Notes: generated by a model not told the origin, from the letters alone. Numbered from the stretch's first letter, positions 49,768-59,027 are shown. The stretch is DNA of 64,000 bases from Burkholderia sp. L27(2015) (GCF_009765705.1 NZ_LMUX01000016.1:494837-558836), one strand, 5' to 3'. A program made the numbers and translations.

Positions 49768-50721
49768 ATGAGCACGGCACAACAAGAAATCGATGAGCGC
49801 ACCAACCTCACGAGCAATAACCAGTTTGAAATGCTGTTATTCCGCCTGGGGGCAGCGGCAGATTCGGATCAACGCGAATTGTTCGGGATCAACGTCTTCA
49901 AGGTACGTGAAATCCTGGTGATGCCGAACATCGTCACGATTGCCGGCTCGCCGAAGCATTTGTTAGGCGTGGCAAATATTCGCGGGCAGATCATTCCCGT
50001 GATCGACTTGGCCGCAGTGGTCGGGTGCAAGCCGCGTAACGGTTTGAATATTTTGCTGGTTACCGAGTATGCACGCTCGACACAGGGCTTCGCGGTCGAA
50101 GAAGTCGATGAAATCGTGCGACTGGACTGGAGCCAGGTGCTGTCGGCCGAATCCACCTCGGTCGCGGGGCTCAATACCAGCATCGCCCGGCTCGACGGCA
50201 ATATCGATAACACCCGGCTCGCTCAGGTGCTCGATGTCGAGCATATTTTGCGATCGGTGCTGCCTTCCAGCAAATCGAAGGTCAAGGCGGAGGCGGGCCC
50301 GGCATTGATCCTGCCGCCTGGCACGAAGATCGTGGCGGCCGACGATTCCGGCTTCGCGCGCACGCTGATCGAACAGGGCCTCACAGCCATGGGCGCACCT
50401 TTCGTCATGACTAAATCGGGCAAGGAAGCCTGGGACATGCTGGAAAAAATTGCCGAAGAAGCGATCGCCGAGGGCAAGACCGCGCGCGACAAGATCGCGC
50501 TGGTGTTGACCGATCTCGAAATGCCGGAGATGGACGGATTTACGCTGACCCGGAAAATCAAGAAAGACGAGCGCTTCAAGTCGATTCCGGTCGTGATTCA
50601 CTCTTCATTGTCGGGCACTACTAATGAAGATCACATCCGAAGTGTCGGGGCCGATGCTTATATTGCGAAGTTTGTCGCCGAGGAATTGGGCGCGACAATC
50701 CGTAGCGTTCTGTCGCGCTAG
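49768..50721 (+). CDS. cheV: Chemotaxis coupling protein CheV
   Basis: 317 residues. The N-terminal CheW-like domain contains FGINVFKVREILVMPNIV, GVANIRGQIIPVIDL and EEVDEIVRLDWSQV. The C-terminal receiver domain has acidic residues in VAADDSGFAR near 191-194, the phospho-acceptor in VLTDLEMPEMDG (D249) and the lysine in AYIAKF. CheV couples receptors to CheA and adapts the response by phosphorylation. It stands alone, outside a che cluster, with its own sigma-28 type promoter. Its stop overlaps that of the convergent aminotransferase gene. Confidence 0.93.
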   Translation: MSTAQQEIDERTNLTSNNQFEMLLFRLGAAADSDQRELFGINVFKVREILVMPNIVTIAGSPKHLLGVANIRGQIIPVIDLAAVVGCKPRNGLNILLVTEYARSTQGFAVEEVDEIVRLDWSQVLSAESTSVAGLNTSIARLDGNIDNTRLAQVLDVEHILRSVLPSSKSKVKAEAGPALILPPGTKIVAADDSGFARTLIEQGLTAMGAPFVMTKSGKEAWDMLEKIAEEAIAEGKTARDKIALVLTDLEMPEMDGFTLTRKIKKDERFKSIPVVIHSSLSGTTNEDHIRSVGADAYIAKFVAEELGATIRSVLSR

Positions 50722-51920
50722 GCTCGCAAACGCAGTACCTCGGACATCGATTGCGCGACATGATCGATATTCGCTTCGTTCAAGCCCGCCACGCATATGC
50801 GGCCCGAGCGGATGAGGTACACGGCGTACTTCTCGCGCAGCAAATCGACCTCATCGGCGGTAATGCCGGTGTAGCTGAACATGCCGCGCTGGGTCACGCA
50901 GTATTCAGCAGACACTTCAGGCAAGCGCGCCTGTAGCACTTCCTTGAGCCGCAGGCGCATGCTTTTGATGCGTTCGCGCATCTGCGCGACTTCACCTTCC
51001 CACATCCGCGTCAGATGTTCATCGCCCAGTACGGTCGACACCAATTGTGCGCCATGCAGCGGCGGGTTGGAGTAGATGCGCCGCACGGCGGCCTTGAGTT
51101 GTCCCAATACCAAATCCGCTTCGGTTTCGTTCGGACAAACGAACGACAGGCCGCCGACGCGCTCGCCGTAGAGCGAGAAATTTTTCGAGAACGAGTTGCT
51201 GACCACGAATACCAAGCCGGCATCCGCCATCGCGCGGATCGCCCATGCGTCTTCCTGTAGGCCGTCGCCGAAGCCTTGATAAGCCATGTCCATAAACGGG
51301 ATCAATTTGCGCTGCCCGACTACGCGGATGACTTCGCGCCATTGGTCTTGCGATAGATCAACGCCGGTCGGGTTGTGACAGCATGGCTGCATGAGCACGA
51401 CGCTGTTGGCAGGCAAGCTCTGGAACACGGCGATCATTTCGTCGAATTTCAGGCCGTTGGTTTGCGCGTCGTAGTAGGGATAGGTGTTGACGGTGAAGCC
51501 CGCTCCAGCAAAGAGCGCGCGATGGTTGTCCCAGGTCGGGTCGCTGACCCAGACGGCGCTGTCGGGGAAAACCGTCTTCAGGAATTCGGCTGCTACGCGA
51601 ATCGCGCCTGAGCCGCCGACCGATTGGATCGTCGCAACACGCTTGTGCCGCAGCACTTCACTGTTTGCACCGAACACGAGCTTTTGCACCGCCTCACGAT
51701 ACGAGGCCATGCCTTCCATGGGCAGATAGGTATGAGGCGCCTCATGCCGCTGGAGCCGGGTGGCGGCTTCGTGGACACTATCGAGTACCGGGATGCGGCC
51801 GTCCTGATCGTAATAAAGACCTATGCTCAGATTGGCTTTATGTGCGCGGGAATCGGTGTGGAAGATTTCAAGCAGCGACAGGATGGGGTCGCCGGCATAC
51901 GGGGCTACGTGTTCATACAT
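50718..51920 (-). CDS. tyrB: Aromatic amino acid aminotransferase
   Basis: 400 residues, fold-type I PLP enzyme of the AspC/TyrB group. Landmarks are DPILSLLEIFHTDSR at the N-terminus, the YLPMEGMASYREAVQ loop, LMQPCCHNPTGVDLSQDQW, the PLP lysine in SNSFSKNFSLYGERVG and the C-terminal arginine in YLIRSGRICVAGLN. It transaminates phenylalanine, tyrosine and aspartate with 2-oxoglutarate. The TyrB versus AspC choice follows the Burkholderia annotation habit; the sequence shows only the group. It converges with cheV, overlapping by 4 nt. Confidence 0.9.
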   Translation of the reverse strand: MYEHVAPYAGDPILSLLEIFHTDSRAHKANLSIGLYYDQDGRIPVLDSVHEAATRLQRHEAPHTYLPMEGMASYREAVQKLVFGANSEVLRHKRVATIQSVGGSGAIRVAAEFLKTVFPDSAVWVSDPTWDNHRALFAGAGFTVNTYPYYDAQTNGLKFDEMIAVFQSLPANSVVLMQPCCHNPTGVDLSQDQWREVIRVVGQRKLIPFMDMAYQGFGDGLQEDAWAIRAMADAGLVFVVSNSFSKNFSLYGERVGGLSFVCPNETEADLVLGQLKAAVRRIYSNPPLHGAQLVSTVLGDEHLTRMWEGEVAQMRERIKSMRLRLKEVLQARLPEVSAEYCVTQRGMFSYTGITADEVDLLREKYAVYLIRSGRICVAGLNEANIDHVAQSMSEVLRLRA

Positions 51921-51979
51921 CGTGTTCAGGTCCGGGAAGGGATCAGCGGAAATGCATATCGGCGTTACTGCTTAACGTT

Positions 51980-52019
51980 AACTCAGGTCAACCTAAGTCA
52001 ACTCGAGCCGACTCCATCT
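51980..52019. repeat. Degenerate 10-nt tandem repeat upstream of tyrB
   Basis: Units aactcaggtc, aacctaagtc, aactcgagcc and gactccatct follow directly. They lie between the tyrB start and the end of the CobW gene, in the probable tyrB promoter region. Confidence 0.55.
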
Positions 52020-52075
52020 CCTAGTATAGATCAGGTCCCCGTACCCAACCTGTCGTGCGGCGATACGCCTCGGGG

Positions 52076-53314
52076 TCAGTTCGGCGCTGCGCCGCTGAGT
52101 TGCCAGACGGGGAACGGATCGGATAGCGTGGTGAAATCCGGGCCGTATTCGCGGATTTCGGCGTCGGTGATCAGGCAAGCGTCGAAACGCTCGCGCAGCG
52201 TCGCCTCGTCCATTTCGATGCCGATCAACACCAGCTCCTGATGGCGATCGCCATAGACGCCATCCCAGCTTGTTTCGAACACTGCGCGTTCTTCATCGCT
52301 ACGCGGCCACTCGCTTTTGGGCACTGCAGCCCACCACAGCCCCGCGGCTTCATGGCGGGCCACTGAACCGGCTTGCGACCAACTGGCAGCAAAGTCGGGC
52401 CGGTTAGCCAGCCAGAAATAGCCTTTGGAGCGCACCACGCCGAACCATTCCTGCTGCATCCATTCCCAGAGTCGCTGTGGATGGAAGGGCCGCCGAGCCC
52501 GATAGACAAAGCTGCCGATGCCGTAGGTGGTGGTTTCGGCGACATGCGTGCCGCGCAATTCCTGAAGCCAGCCCGGCGCGCTGGCGGCGGCTTCGAAATC
52601 GAATAAACCGGTGTTCAGGACTTCGCGCAGCGGGACTTTGCCGAACTCGGCATGCACGATGCGAGCCCGCGGGTTCAGCGCATGCACGATGGTCTCGAGT
52701 TGCTTGAGCTCGTCGGGCGTCACCAGGTCGGCCTTGTTGAGCACCAGCACATCGCAAAATTCGACCTGCTCGACCAACAAATCGACTACGTTACGATTGT
52801 CATCGTCGCCCATCGCCGCGGACCGATCGGCGAGCGCGTCGGTGGAACTGTAGTCGCGCAGGAAGTGTCGGGCGTCGACCACCGTGACCATCGTATCGAG
52901 CCGCGCAATCGCGCCCAGGCTCACACCTTCCTCGTCTTCGAAGGTGAAGGTTTCCGCCACGGGCAGCGGCTCGGAAACGCCGGTCGATTCGATGAGCAGA
53001 TAGTCGAATCGGCCAGCATCGGCCAGCTTGCGCACCTCGATCAGCAAATCCTCGCGCAAGGTGCAGCAGATGCAGCCGTTGCTGAGTTCGACCAGTTTTT
53101 CTTCGGCGCGAGAGAGTGCCGAACCTTCGCGAATCAACTGGGCATCGATGTTGACCTCCGACATGTCGTTGACGATCACCGCGACTCGCAGGCCTTCCCG
53201 GTTATTGAGCAGATGATTGAGCAGCGTGGTTTTCCCGGCGCCGAGAAATCCGGACAGGACAGTAACGGGCAAACGCCGATCGACGGGAAGGGCAGAGGGG
53301 GCGGATTTTTGCAT
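52076..53314 (-). CDS. COG0523 (CobW/ZigA) GTPase, putative zinc metallochaperone
   Basis: 412 residues from [15 protein letters not shown]1/P-loop GFLGAGKTT (22-30), the metal-binding CXCC motif in [27 protein letters not shown] (switch region) and NKAD (in [12 protein letters not shown]) define the COG0523 GTPases. The C-terminal CobW_C domain follows. The gene is preceded by a near-perfect Zur-type palindrome, which places it with the zinc-starvation members (ZigA/ZagA/YeiR) rather than cobalamin synthesis. Such proteins deliver zinc to priority enzymes when zinc is scarce. A 17-residue longer start is possible but lacks support. Confidence 0.9.
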   Translation of the reverse strand: MQKSAPSALPVDRRLPVTVLSGFLGAGKTTLLNHLLNNREGLRVAVIVNDMSEVNIDAQLIREGSALSRAEEKLVELSNGCICCTLREDLLIEVRKLADAGRFDYLLIESTGVSEPLPVAETFTFEDEEGVSLGAIARLDTMVTVVDARHFLRDYSSTDALADRSAAMGDDDNRNVVDLLVEQVEFCDVLVLNKADLVTPDELKQLETIVHALNPRARIVHAEFGKVPLREVLNTGLFDFEAAASAPGWLQELRGTHVAETTTYGIGSFVYRARRPFHPQRLWEWMQQEWFGVVRSKGYFWLANRPDFAASWSQAGSVARHEAAGLWWAAVPKSEWPRSDEERAVFETSWDGVYGDRHQELVLIGIEMDEATLRERFDACLITDAEIREYGPDFTTLSDPFPVWQLSGAAPN

Positions 53315-53381
53315 GACGCGGGCCTGAAATGAAAACAATAAGGAGGTGGGCGCTAGAGCGGACATCCGAGGGAGAATAGCG

Positions 53382-53404
53382 TATTGTTATGATATAACAT
53401 TTCC
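53382..53404 (-). promoter_or_regulatory. Zur-like operator upstream of the COG0523 GTPase
   Basis: Palindrome TGTTAT-GAT-ATAACA (53385-53399), 6-bp perfect arms, extending to GTTATGATATAACATTTC. It closely matches the gammaproteobacterial Zur box I recall (GAAATGTTATANTATAACATTTC). It lies about 70 nt upstream of the GTPase start and within a segment that could hold its promoter. Confidence 0.8.
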
Positions 53405-53966
53405 AATGAGGGTCGCAAATCGGTTGTGCTTGGGGGGCTGCGCTGCGGGGATACTGCGCGGATGCACGACGAGTCAGGCAGCGGCCGTGACCCGGAGTAG
53501 AGACCACCGCGCGGGCGTCGGCGAGACGTCGCTCTCGCATGTCCGCGTATTCTCCAGTCGTCTTTACAGTGAAAAGAGCGTATGATCACAAGGTTGGTGA
53601 ACGATGGCGTCAAGCGATGGCGTCAGTATTGACACCCGTGCCCCCACATTCAGGCTGCGCATTTAGATGCATAGCCCCCTTCCTCCGCAATGACGTAGCG
53701 AGTCGGTAGCAAGACGCAGAATGCCGCGACTGTGCACTCTGGCCGATATCGCGTTATGTCCGAATGATGTGCGTTCGTGCCGTCAGCTACGTGCCAGGCG
53801 CGTCATGCCGCTTGATTCGGCGCCCGCGCGGCTGCATCGGGAATCAGGCCAGGATAGGTCAACACGTTTTAATCGCTTGCCATCATCCTGCACCAGGCCA
53901 TTTGGCTCGGTGCATCATGCCGGACATCTGGCGCCCCAGGCGCTGGTCTATACATAGGAGTTGTGG
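53405..53966. other. Gene-poor region between the Zur box and infA
   Basis: About 560 nt. Short open frames cross it, but none has a ribosome site with family character, and no RNA gene or IS remnant is recognised. A Fur/Zur-type regulator or transporter gene, often a neighbour of such GTPases, is absent. The right end must carry the infA promoter. Confidence 0.5.
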
Positions 53967-54233
53967 ATGTCGAAGGAAGAACTGATCGAGTTGGACGGGG
54001 TAGTGGAAGAAGTGCTGCCGGATACGCGGTTTCGGGTCACCCTCGAAAACGGCGTAGTTGTTGCCGCTTACGCGTCGGGCCGGATACGCAAAAACCGCAT
54101 CCGGATTCTCGCCGGAGACCGAGTCACGCTTGAGATGTCGCCCTACGACTTGACCAAAGGCCGGATCAATTTCCGGCATAAGGACGAGCGCGGTCCGGCG
54201 CCGGCACGCAACCCGCAATTCCGCCGCCGTTAA
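53967..54233 (+). CDS. infA: Translation initiation factor IF-1
   Basis: 88 residues beginning [18 protein letters not shown], a single OB-fold S1 domain: [32 protein letters not shown] and [16 protein letters not shown]-1 occupies the ribosomal A site during initiation. It is about 16 residues longer than the standard 72, ending in an Arg/Pro-rich tail ([11 protein letters not shown]). This fits the second, divergent infA copy known from Burkholderia rather than the copy in the ribosomal protein cluster. A TAGGAG ribosome site precedes ATG 53967. Confidence 0.9.
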   Translation: MSKEELIELDGVVEEVLPDTRFRVTLENGVVVAAYASGRIRKNRIRILAGDRVTLEMSPYDLTKGRINFRHKDERGPAPARNPQFRRR

Positions 54234-54340
54234 GTCCTGCAGTTTTCAGGCTACACCCCCATTGCGGCTGTTGATTGGCTCGGTTATGCTCGCACGGCGA
54301 CTATTTGGTCGCGTACGTATAACCGAGTGGAGCAGAGCAC

Positions 54341-54622
54341 ATGAACAAGGGTGAACTCGTTGAGGCCCTCGCAAAAGAAACCGGCCTGACTTCGGGCAAG
54401 GCCGGCGATGCGTTGAACGCATTGATCGATATCGTCACCAAGGCAGTCACCAAGGGTGAAACGGTACAGATCACGGGCTTCGGCAGCTTTTCGTTTACGA
54501 AGCGTGCAGCACGTAAGGGCCGTAATCCGGCGACCGGCGAAGTCATCAAGATCGCTGCATCGAAGGCAGTACGGTTCAGCGCAGGTCAGACGTTCAAGAA
54601 CGTTGTGAACAAGAAGAAGTAA
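54341..54622 (+). CDS. hupB: HU-family DNA-binding protein
   Basis: 93 residues: MNKGELVEALAKETGLTSGKAGDALNALI, then the beta arms with TGFGSFSFTKRAARKGRNPATGE and the C-terminal VRFSAGQTFKNVVNKKK. The RNPxTG motif is intact, so DNA bending should be normal. HU compacts the nucleoid. The TxKAxxxA-type N-terminus and lack of a long Lys/Ala tail indicate a plain HU, not the extended HU of some Burkholderia. Followed by a strong terminator. HU-alpha versus HU-beta cannot be decided here. Confidence 0.92.
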   Translation: MNKGELVEALAKETGLTSGKAGDALNALIDIVTKAVTKGETVQITGFGSFSFTKRAARKGRNPATGEVIKIAASKAVRFSAGQTFKNVVNKKK

Positions 54623-54639
54623 TTAAAACAGAAGTAATG

Positions 54640-54676
54640 AAAACGCCCGCAGCATAAGCTGCGGGCGTTTTTTTTC
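54640..54676 (+). terminator. Rho-independent terminator after the HU gene
   Basis: Perfect stem AACGCCCGCAGC/GCTGCGGGCGTT with loop ATAA, followed by a run of T residues. It lies 18 nt after the HU stop codon. Confidence 0.95.
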
Positions 54677-54700
54677 GTCTCTTGCGTTTGTGCGGCTTGG

Positions 54701-54752
54701 CTTATGCAGCCTTAATCATGCAGGCTTACTCATGCCGCCTTACTCATGCAGC
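54701..54752 (+). repeat. 14-bp tandem repeat overlapping the suhB stop
   Basis: A 10-nt partial unit cttatgcagc is followed by three 14-nt units: cttaatcatgcagg, cttactcatgccgc and cttactcatgcagc. The last unit contains the stop codon of suhB (complement 54744-54746). The repeat lies between the HU terminator and suhB. Confidence 0.85.
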
Positions 54753-55544
54753 TTTATTTAAGCGACTGTGCGCGTTCAAAATTGGAATCATCTGGGCAAA
54801 TATTTTCGGGTTGCCGGCAACGATCTCGCCGACATGCAGGAATTCGGATTCCCCGGTGTAGTTTCCGACCAAGCCGCCTGCTTCGCTAACCAGCAGGCTA
54901 CCTGCTGCCATATCCCAGGCACTGATGCCCTGTTCGAAGAAGCCGTCGAGGCGGCCCGCTGCCACATTCGCGAGATCGAGCGCTGCAGCGCCGGGGCGAC
55001 GCAAGCCGGCGCACGACATCGTCATGTCCTTGAACAGTGCGTTGTACTGGTCGATGCCGTCGGTTTCGCGAAACGGAAAGCCGGTGCCGATCAGGCCATC
55101 GGCGAGGCGATCGCGCCGGCCCACGCGGATACGGCGCTCGTTGAGGTAGGCGCCACTGCCACGCGAGGCGGTGTACAAATCATTGCGGGTGGGATCAAAA
55201 ATCACGGCTTGCGTCACGATGCCCTTGTGGCTCAAACCAATCGAAACGCAATAATACTGAAAGCCGTGTATGAAATTGGTCGTTCCGTCCAGCGGGTCGA
55301 TGATCCACTGATAGTCAGATTGCCGCTCGGTCGCGCCCGATTCTTCAGCAAGGATTGCATGATCGGGATAAGCGGTGCTGAGGGTTTCGATGATGGCCGC
55401 TTCCGCCGCTTTATCGACTTCGGTGACGAAATCGTTGTGCTGCTTCTTGCTGACCTTCAACAAATCGAGGTCCAGCGAAGCACGGTTGATGATCTGTCCG
55501 GCGCGGCGGGCGGCTTTGACAGCGATGTTGAGCATGGGATGCAT
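54744..55544 (-). CDS. suhB: Inositol-1-monophosphatase family protein SuhB
   Basis: 266 residues from [19 protein letters not shown]. Metal and substrate motifs are [33 protein letters not shown] (DPxDGT) and [17 protein letters not shown]. SuhB dephosphorylates inositol phosphate in vitro and in E. coli acts with Nus factors in rRNA antitermination. The length equals the E. coli protein. The stop codon lies inside a 14-bp tandem repeat, so the last residues (NKAA) may vary between strains. A longer start at 55682 is not conserved. Confidence 0.93.
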   Translation of the reverse strand: MHPMLNIAVKAARRAGQIINRASLDLDLLKVSKKQHNDFVTEVDKAAEAAIIETLSTAYPDHAILAEESGATERQSDYQWIIDPLDGTTNFIHGFQYYCVSIGLSHKGIVTQAVIFDPTRNDLYTASRGSGAYLNERRIRVGRRDRLADGLIGTGFPFRETDGIDQYNALFKDMTMSCAGLRRPGAAALDLANVAAGRLDGFFEQGISAWDMAAGSLLVSEAGGLVGNYTGESEFLHVGEIVAGNPKIFAQMIPILNAHSRLNKAA

Positions 55545-55982
55545 AACGAAATCCTTAATCAGCGGTTTGCGGCCGGCCGATGGCGTGGGTCTGTTGCGCA
55601 ATCGCAAGCGGGCGGCAAAGGACAAAGCGCGGCTGCGGTTGGGCTCAGACGGAACTAAATTGGAGAAGAGCGAGACTCGCAAACGGCACGGAGTCGACCC
55701 GTGCCGATCCGGGCCCGGGCTGCGCGATGCGCAATGGGCGCTATTTTAGCCGACTCGGCGCTTGCGTGCCCTACCTATTTGCTCGGCGCGCTTGCCTCGC
55801 GCATCCAGCGCGCTTGCGTCGGGCTTCCCTCATGCTCCTCCACGCTGTGGTGTTTTCCGAGCTTCTCGCGTTTCCTGCGTTCCTCTGCGTTTCCTGCGAA
55901 TGCATCACCGTCGGCTCCCCGAGCGCGGTACCATCGCTACTTGCCCCAAGTCGCGGGCTACAAAAAACACCCAAGTCAAAAC

Positions 55983-56831
55983 GTGGAACACAACGATACA
56001 CAGCAAGCGGTCAGCAAGACCGAAATCGCGATTCAACCCGGCGACGTCGCAACCCGCTTCGTTTTGATCGAGCCCAGTCACCCCGGAAACGTGGGCGCCG
56101 CGGCGCGTGCACTGAAAACGATGGGCTTTAGCCGTCTGATACTCGTGCGCCCCCGGTGGCCGGACGTGTTGCAGGATCCCGAGGCGATCGCCATGGCTTC
56201 GGGCGCCGATGACGTGCTGGCCGCTGCGCAATGTGTGCAAACGCTCGATGAGGCTCTGGCGGGTGTGCACTGGTCGATTGCGCTGTCCGCGCGCAGCCGC
56301 GAATATGGGCCGCCTGTGCTTACGCCGCGCATCGCCGCGCAGACTGCGGCACAGATGCTCGCGCAACCGCGCACAAGCGCTCCAGACACCTGCATCGCCC
56401 TGGTTTTCGGCAACGAGCGCACCGGCCTCGCCAATCATGACGTCGAGCGTTGCAGTGCGATCGCGCATATCCCGGCCAATCCGGCTTACTCCTCGCTCAA
56501 TCTGGCTCAGGCAATCCAGGTGCTGGCCTATGAGTTGCGGGTCGCCTATACCGCAGCTTTATCGTCGCCGTCGTCTCCCCTGGCGGCACCGGCACCGGCA
56601 CCGGCGTCGAGCGCCACGGCCGACGAAGCGCGCGCCTCAAGCGACGAAATCGAAGGCATGTTCCAGCACCTCGAGAAAGCGCTGACAGCGCTGGATTTTT
56701 TCGATCCGGATAATCCGAAAAAACTGCAGTCCAGATTGCGACGGCTGTTCGCGCGCGCAGGTCTGGAGCGTGAGGAGGTGAACATCTTGCGCGGGATCGC
56801 GAAGCATATTCTGCTGAAAATCAAATCTTGA
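55983..56831 (+). CDS. trmJ: tRNA (cytidine/uridine-2'-O-)-methyltransferase TrmJ
   Basis: 282 residues if started at GTG 55983; the open frame continues upstream to 55701 but that part is low-complexity. SPOUT family with knot motifs FVLIEPSHPGNVGAAARALKTMG, LVFGNERTGLANHDVE and IPANPAYSSLNLAQAIQVLAYELR. It methylates the 2'-O of nucleotide 32 in tRNA. A Pro/Ala-rich linker (SPLAAPAPAPAS) precedes the C-terminal helical region. Divergent from suhB, a common Burkholderia arrangement. The start codon remains uncertain. Confidence 0.9.
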   Translation: MEHNDTQQAVSKTEIAIQPGDVATRFVLIEPSHPGNVGAAARALKTMGFSRLILVRPRWPDVLQDPEAIAMASGADDVLAAAQCVQTLDEALAGVHWSIALSARSREYGPPVLTPRIAAQTAAQMLAQPRTSAPDTCIALVFGNERTGLANHDVERCSAIAHIPANPAYSSLNLAQAIQVLAYELRVAYTAALSSPSSPLAAPAPAPASSATADEARASSDEIEGMFQHLEKALTALDFFDPDNPKKLQSRLRRLFARAGLEREEVNILRGIAKHILLKIKS

Positions 56832-56852
56832 TTGCTATCGACGATCGCGTGC

Positions 56853-57698
56853 CTAGATCGCCGACTTAGTCGTCAACTCATTTGCCAACTTATTCGACAA
56901 CTCAGGCAGCGGCTGCACTTCCAGTCCGTTCGCATCGAGCCGCAAATAGCCGCCACGCGGCGGCACGCGATCCAGTTCCCAATCGGGCAATACCCAGCGG
57001 TCCGGAAACGGATGGTGCGCCGGTCGATGCGTATGGCCGTGGATCAGCGTGGCCGCACGGCCGTCGCTCAACAGGGCGCCCACCGCTTCGGCGGTCACAT
57101 CCCATAAGGGGGTGGCGGCCGCGGGCGAGGGCAGCGTCGCACCTATCGCACGCATGCTGCTGCGCTGCCGCAGATGTCGCGCCAGCGCCATCCGCCAGGT
57201 CAGCGGTGCGCCCAAAAACACGCGTTGTACCCAGCGGTTGCGAGTGACGCGTCTGAAGCGTTGATAGGGAAGGTCCAGCGTACACAAGGCGTCGCCATGC
57301 GCAAGCACAAGGCGCTGACCAAACGCTTGCAGTGTGAATGGGTCGGGCAATAAAACGGCGCCGGCAGCGTGCGCAAAACGCGGTCCCAGCAAGAAATCCC
57401 GATTGCCGTGCATGACATAAAGCGCGATGCCGCGCTCGCTCAGAGTGTGCATCAAGGCGCACATGCGCGTAGCAAACGGCGTACCCAACTCGTCGTCGCC
57501 GATCCAGTACTCGAACAGATCGCCGAGGATATAAACCGCTTGCGCCGATGCGGCCGTGACGCGTATGAAATGCTCAAACGCCGCCACGGTGCGCGGCAGC
57601 GCGACACTCAGATGCAAATCGGAGATAAGTAGAATCGGGCGCAGGTCGGCGCCCGCCGGATATGCCGGGGGCGCGTCTTCCAATCCGGAATGGGGCAT
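56853..57698 (-). CDS. lpxH: UDP-2,3-diacylglucosamine diphosphatase LpxH
   Basis: 281 residues. Calcineurin-like phosphoesterase with ISDLHLS (D27, H29), ILGDLFEYWIGDDE, HGNRDFLLG, LAHGDALC and IHGHTHRPAHH. It removes UMP from UDP-diacylglucosamine in lipid A synthesis at the inner membrane surface. The sequence is longer than the E. coli protein (240), with an N-terminal extension of about 20 residues and a C-terminal tail. The tail (LSNKLANELTTK) is coded by a 12-nt tandem repeat. It overlaps nothing downstream and is preceded by ppiB. Confidence 0.94.
   Translation of the reverse strand: MPHSGLEDAPPAYPAGADLRPILLISDLHLSVALPRTVAAFEHFIRVTAASAQAVYILGDLFEYWIGDDELGTPFATRMCALMHTLSERGIALYVMHGNRDFLLGPRFAHAAGAVLLPDPFTLQAFGQRLVLAHGDALCTLDLPYQRFRRVTRNRWVQRVFLGAPLTWRMALARHLRQRSSMRAIGATLPSPAAATPLWDVTAEAVGALLSDGRAATLIHGHTHRPAHHPFPDRWVLPDWELDRVPPRGGYLRLDANGLEVQPLPELSNKLANELTTKSAI
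56866..56901 (+). repeat. 12-nt degenerate tandem repeat at the 3' end of lpxH
   Basis: Three 12-nt units, ttagtcgtcaac, tcatttgccaac and ttattcgacaac, with a partial fourth. They encode the last dozen residues of LpxH on the minus strand, beyond the conserved domain. Confidence 0.7.
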
Positions 57699-57733
57699 TA
57701 GGGTCGACCTGCGCTGACTCGCGAGTAGGGGAT

Positions 57734-58228
57734 TTACTCGGTGACGACGGCTTTTTCGATGATCACGTCATCGGTCGGGACGTCCTGATGACCGCCCTTG
57801 TTGCCGGTCTTCACTTTGCGGATGGCGTCGAGCACGTCCAGTCCATCGACCACTTCGGCGAACACGCAATAGCCCCAGCCTTGCGGGGTCGGTGCGCTGT
57901 GATTCAGAAAATCGTTGTCCGACACATTGATGAAGAATTGTGCCGTGGCCGAGTGCGGGTCGTTGGTGCGAGCCATCGCAACCGAACCGCGCACGTTTTT
58001 CAGGCCGTTGTTGGCTTCGTTCTCGACCGGCGCGTCGGAGGGCTTTTGCTTCATGCCGGGCTCGAAACCGCCGCCCTGAATCATGAACCCATCGATGACG
58101 CGATGGAACACGGTGTTGTCGTAGTGGCCCTTGTTGACGTAGTTCAAGAAATTCTCGACCGTCTTCGGTGCCTTTTCAGCGTTCAGTTCCAACTTGATAA
58201 CGCCGTGATTCGTATGGAGTTCGACCAT
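57734..58228 (-). CDS. ppiB: Cytosolic cyclophilin PpiB
   Basis: 164 residues, cyclophilin fold without a signal peptide. Landmarks are [43 protein letters not shown] and [14 protein letters not shown]. The catalytic arginine lies in FHRVI. It is a peptidyl-prolyl isomerase of the cytosol. It is followed by lpxH and preceded by a periplasmic cyclophilin gene, all on the minus strand; the cysS-ppiA-ppiB-lpxH neighbourhood is typical for Burkholderia. Confidence 0.95.
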   Translation of the reverse strand: MVELHTNHGVIKLELNAEKAPKTVENFLNYVNKGHYDNTVFHRVIDGFMIQGGGFEPGMKQKPSDAPVENEANNGLKNVRGSVAMARTNDPHSATAQFFINVSDNDFLNHSAPTPQGWGYCVFAEVVDGLDVLDAIRKVKTGNKGGHQDVPTDDVIIEKAVVTE

Positions 58229-58326
58229 GATTGTTTTCCAAATAAAGGTGTGCTGAATGGTTCAGGCACGGACATAAATATCGGCGCAGCGGTACATGCA
58301 GCGCCTGCAACGCCAAGAAGCGGCAA

Positions 58327-58905
58327 TTACTTCGACACCACCGTCGCGGATTCGATCACGACTGGCGTGCGCGGCACGTCGCCCATGCCGCCGTGATTGC
58401 CGGTGGGCACCTGTTCGATCTTTTTGACCACATCGAGGCCAGACACCACTTTACCGAAAACGGCGTAGCCGTTGCCATCCGGATTCGGGAAATCGAGGCC
58501 CTGGTTATCGACAGTATTGATAAAAAACTGATCGGTCGCGGAAGAGGGGTCGCTGGTACGTGCCATCGCAATCGTGCCCACGGTATTTTTCAGGCCGTTA
58601 CGGCTTTCCAGCGGAATCGAGGCGGCAGTCGGCTTTTCTTGGAAATCGGCGGTATAGCCGCCGCCTTGAATCATGAAGCCGGGAATCACGCGGTGGAAAA
58701 TCGTGCCGCTGTACTGTCCGTTGGCCACGTACTTGAGAAAGTTGGCGACGGTCTTGGGCGCGCTTTCCGGATACAGCTCGACCTCGATATCGCCCATCGA
58801 CGTCTTGATCAGCACGTCGGGATGAGCCGCGGCGGTTTGTGAATAAGCGGCGGGTGCGGTGCCGATCAGGGCAGCGCTGGCCAGCACGAGGGCGAACAGT
58901 TTCAT
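58327..58905 (-). CDS. ppiA: Periplasmic cyclophilin-type peptidyl-prolyl isomerase
   Basis: 192 residues from MKLFALVLASAALIGTAPAAYSQ, a clear Sec signal peptide, so the enzyme acts in the periplasm. The cyclophilin core has [43 protein letters not shown] and YAVFGKVVSGLDV. It helps folding of outer-membrane proteins. It lies 98 nt upstream of ppiB on the same strand. A start six codons earlier (MIEGFV) is possible but would disturb the signal peptide. Confidence 0.93.
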   Translation of the reverse strand: MKLFALVLASAALIGTAPAAYSQTAAAHPDVLIKTSMGDIEVELYPESAPKTVANFLKYVANGQYSGTIFHRVIPGFMIQGGGYTADFQEKPTAASIPLESRNGLKNTVGTIAMARTSDPSSATDQFFINTVDNQGLDFPNPDGNGYAVFGKVVSGLDVVKKIEQVPTGNHGGMGDVPRTPVVIESATVVSK

Positions 58906-59027
58906 GACAAATCCTTCGATCAACGTGAAAAGTTTCCAGCCGCAATGCGGCGGGCGTGGGCTTGATCACCCGCACAAATGCGCGGGTGCAGATTAACGAC
59001 TCAATGCGCAGGTGCTTGTCGGCAATT

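Noticed and set aside
53406-53585. A 59-60 residue frame after the Zur box on the plus strand
   Set aside because: It begins with an ATG near 53406 but has no ribosome site and its composition is unlike a protein; no family resemblance.
55701-55982. 94-residue N-terminal extension of TrmJ
   Set aside because: It is Arg/Cys/Ser-rich low complexity, absent from the family, and overlaps the suhB promoter region; GTG 55983 gives a normal protein.
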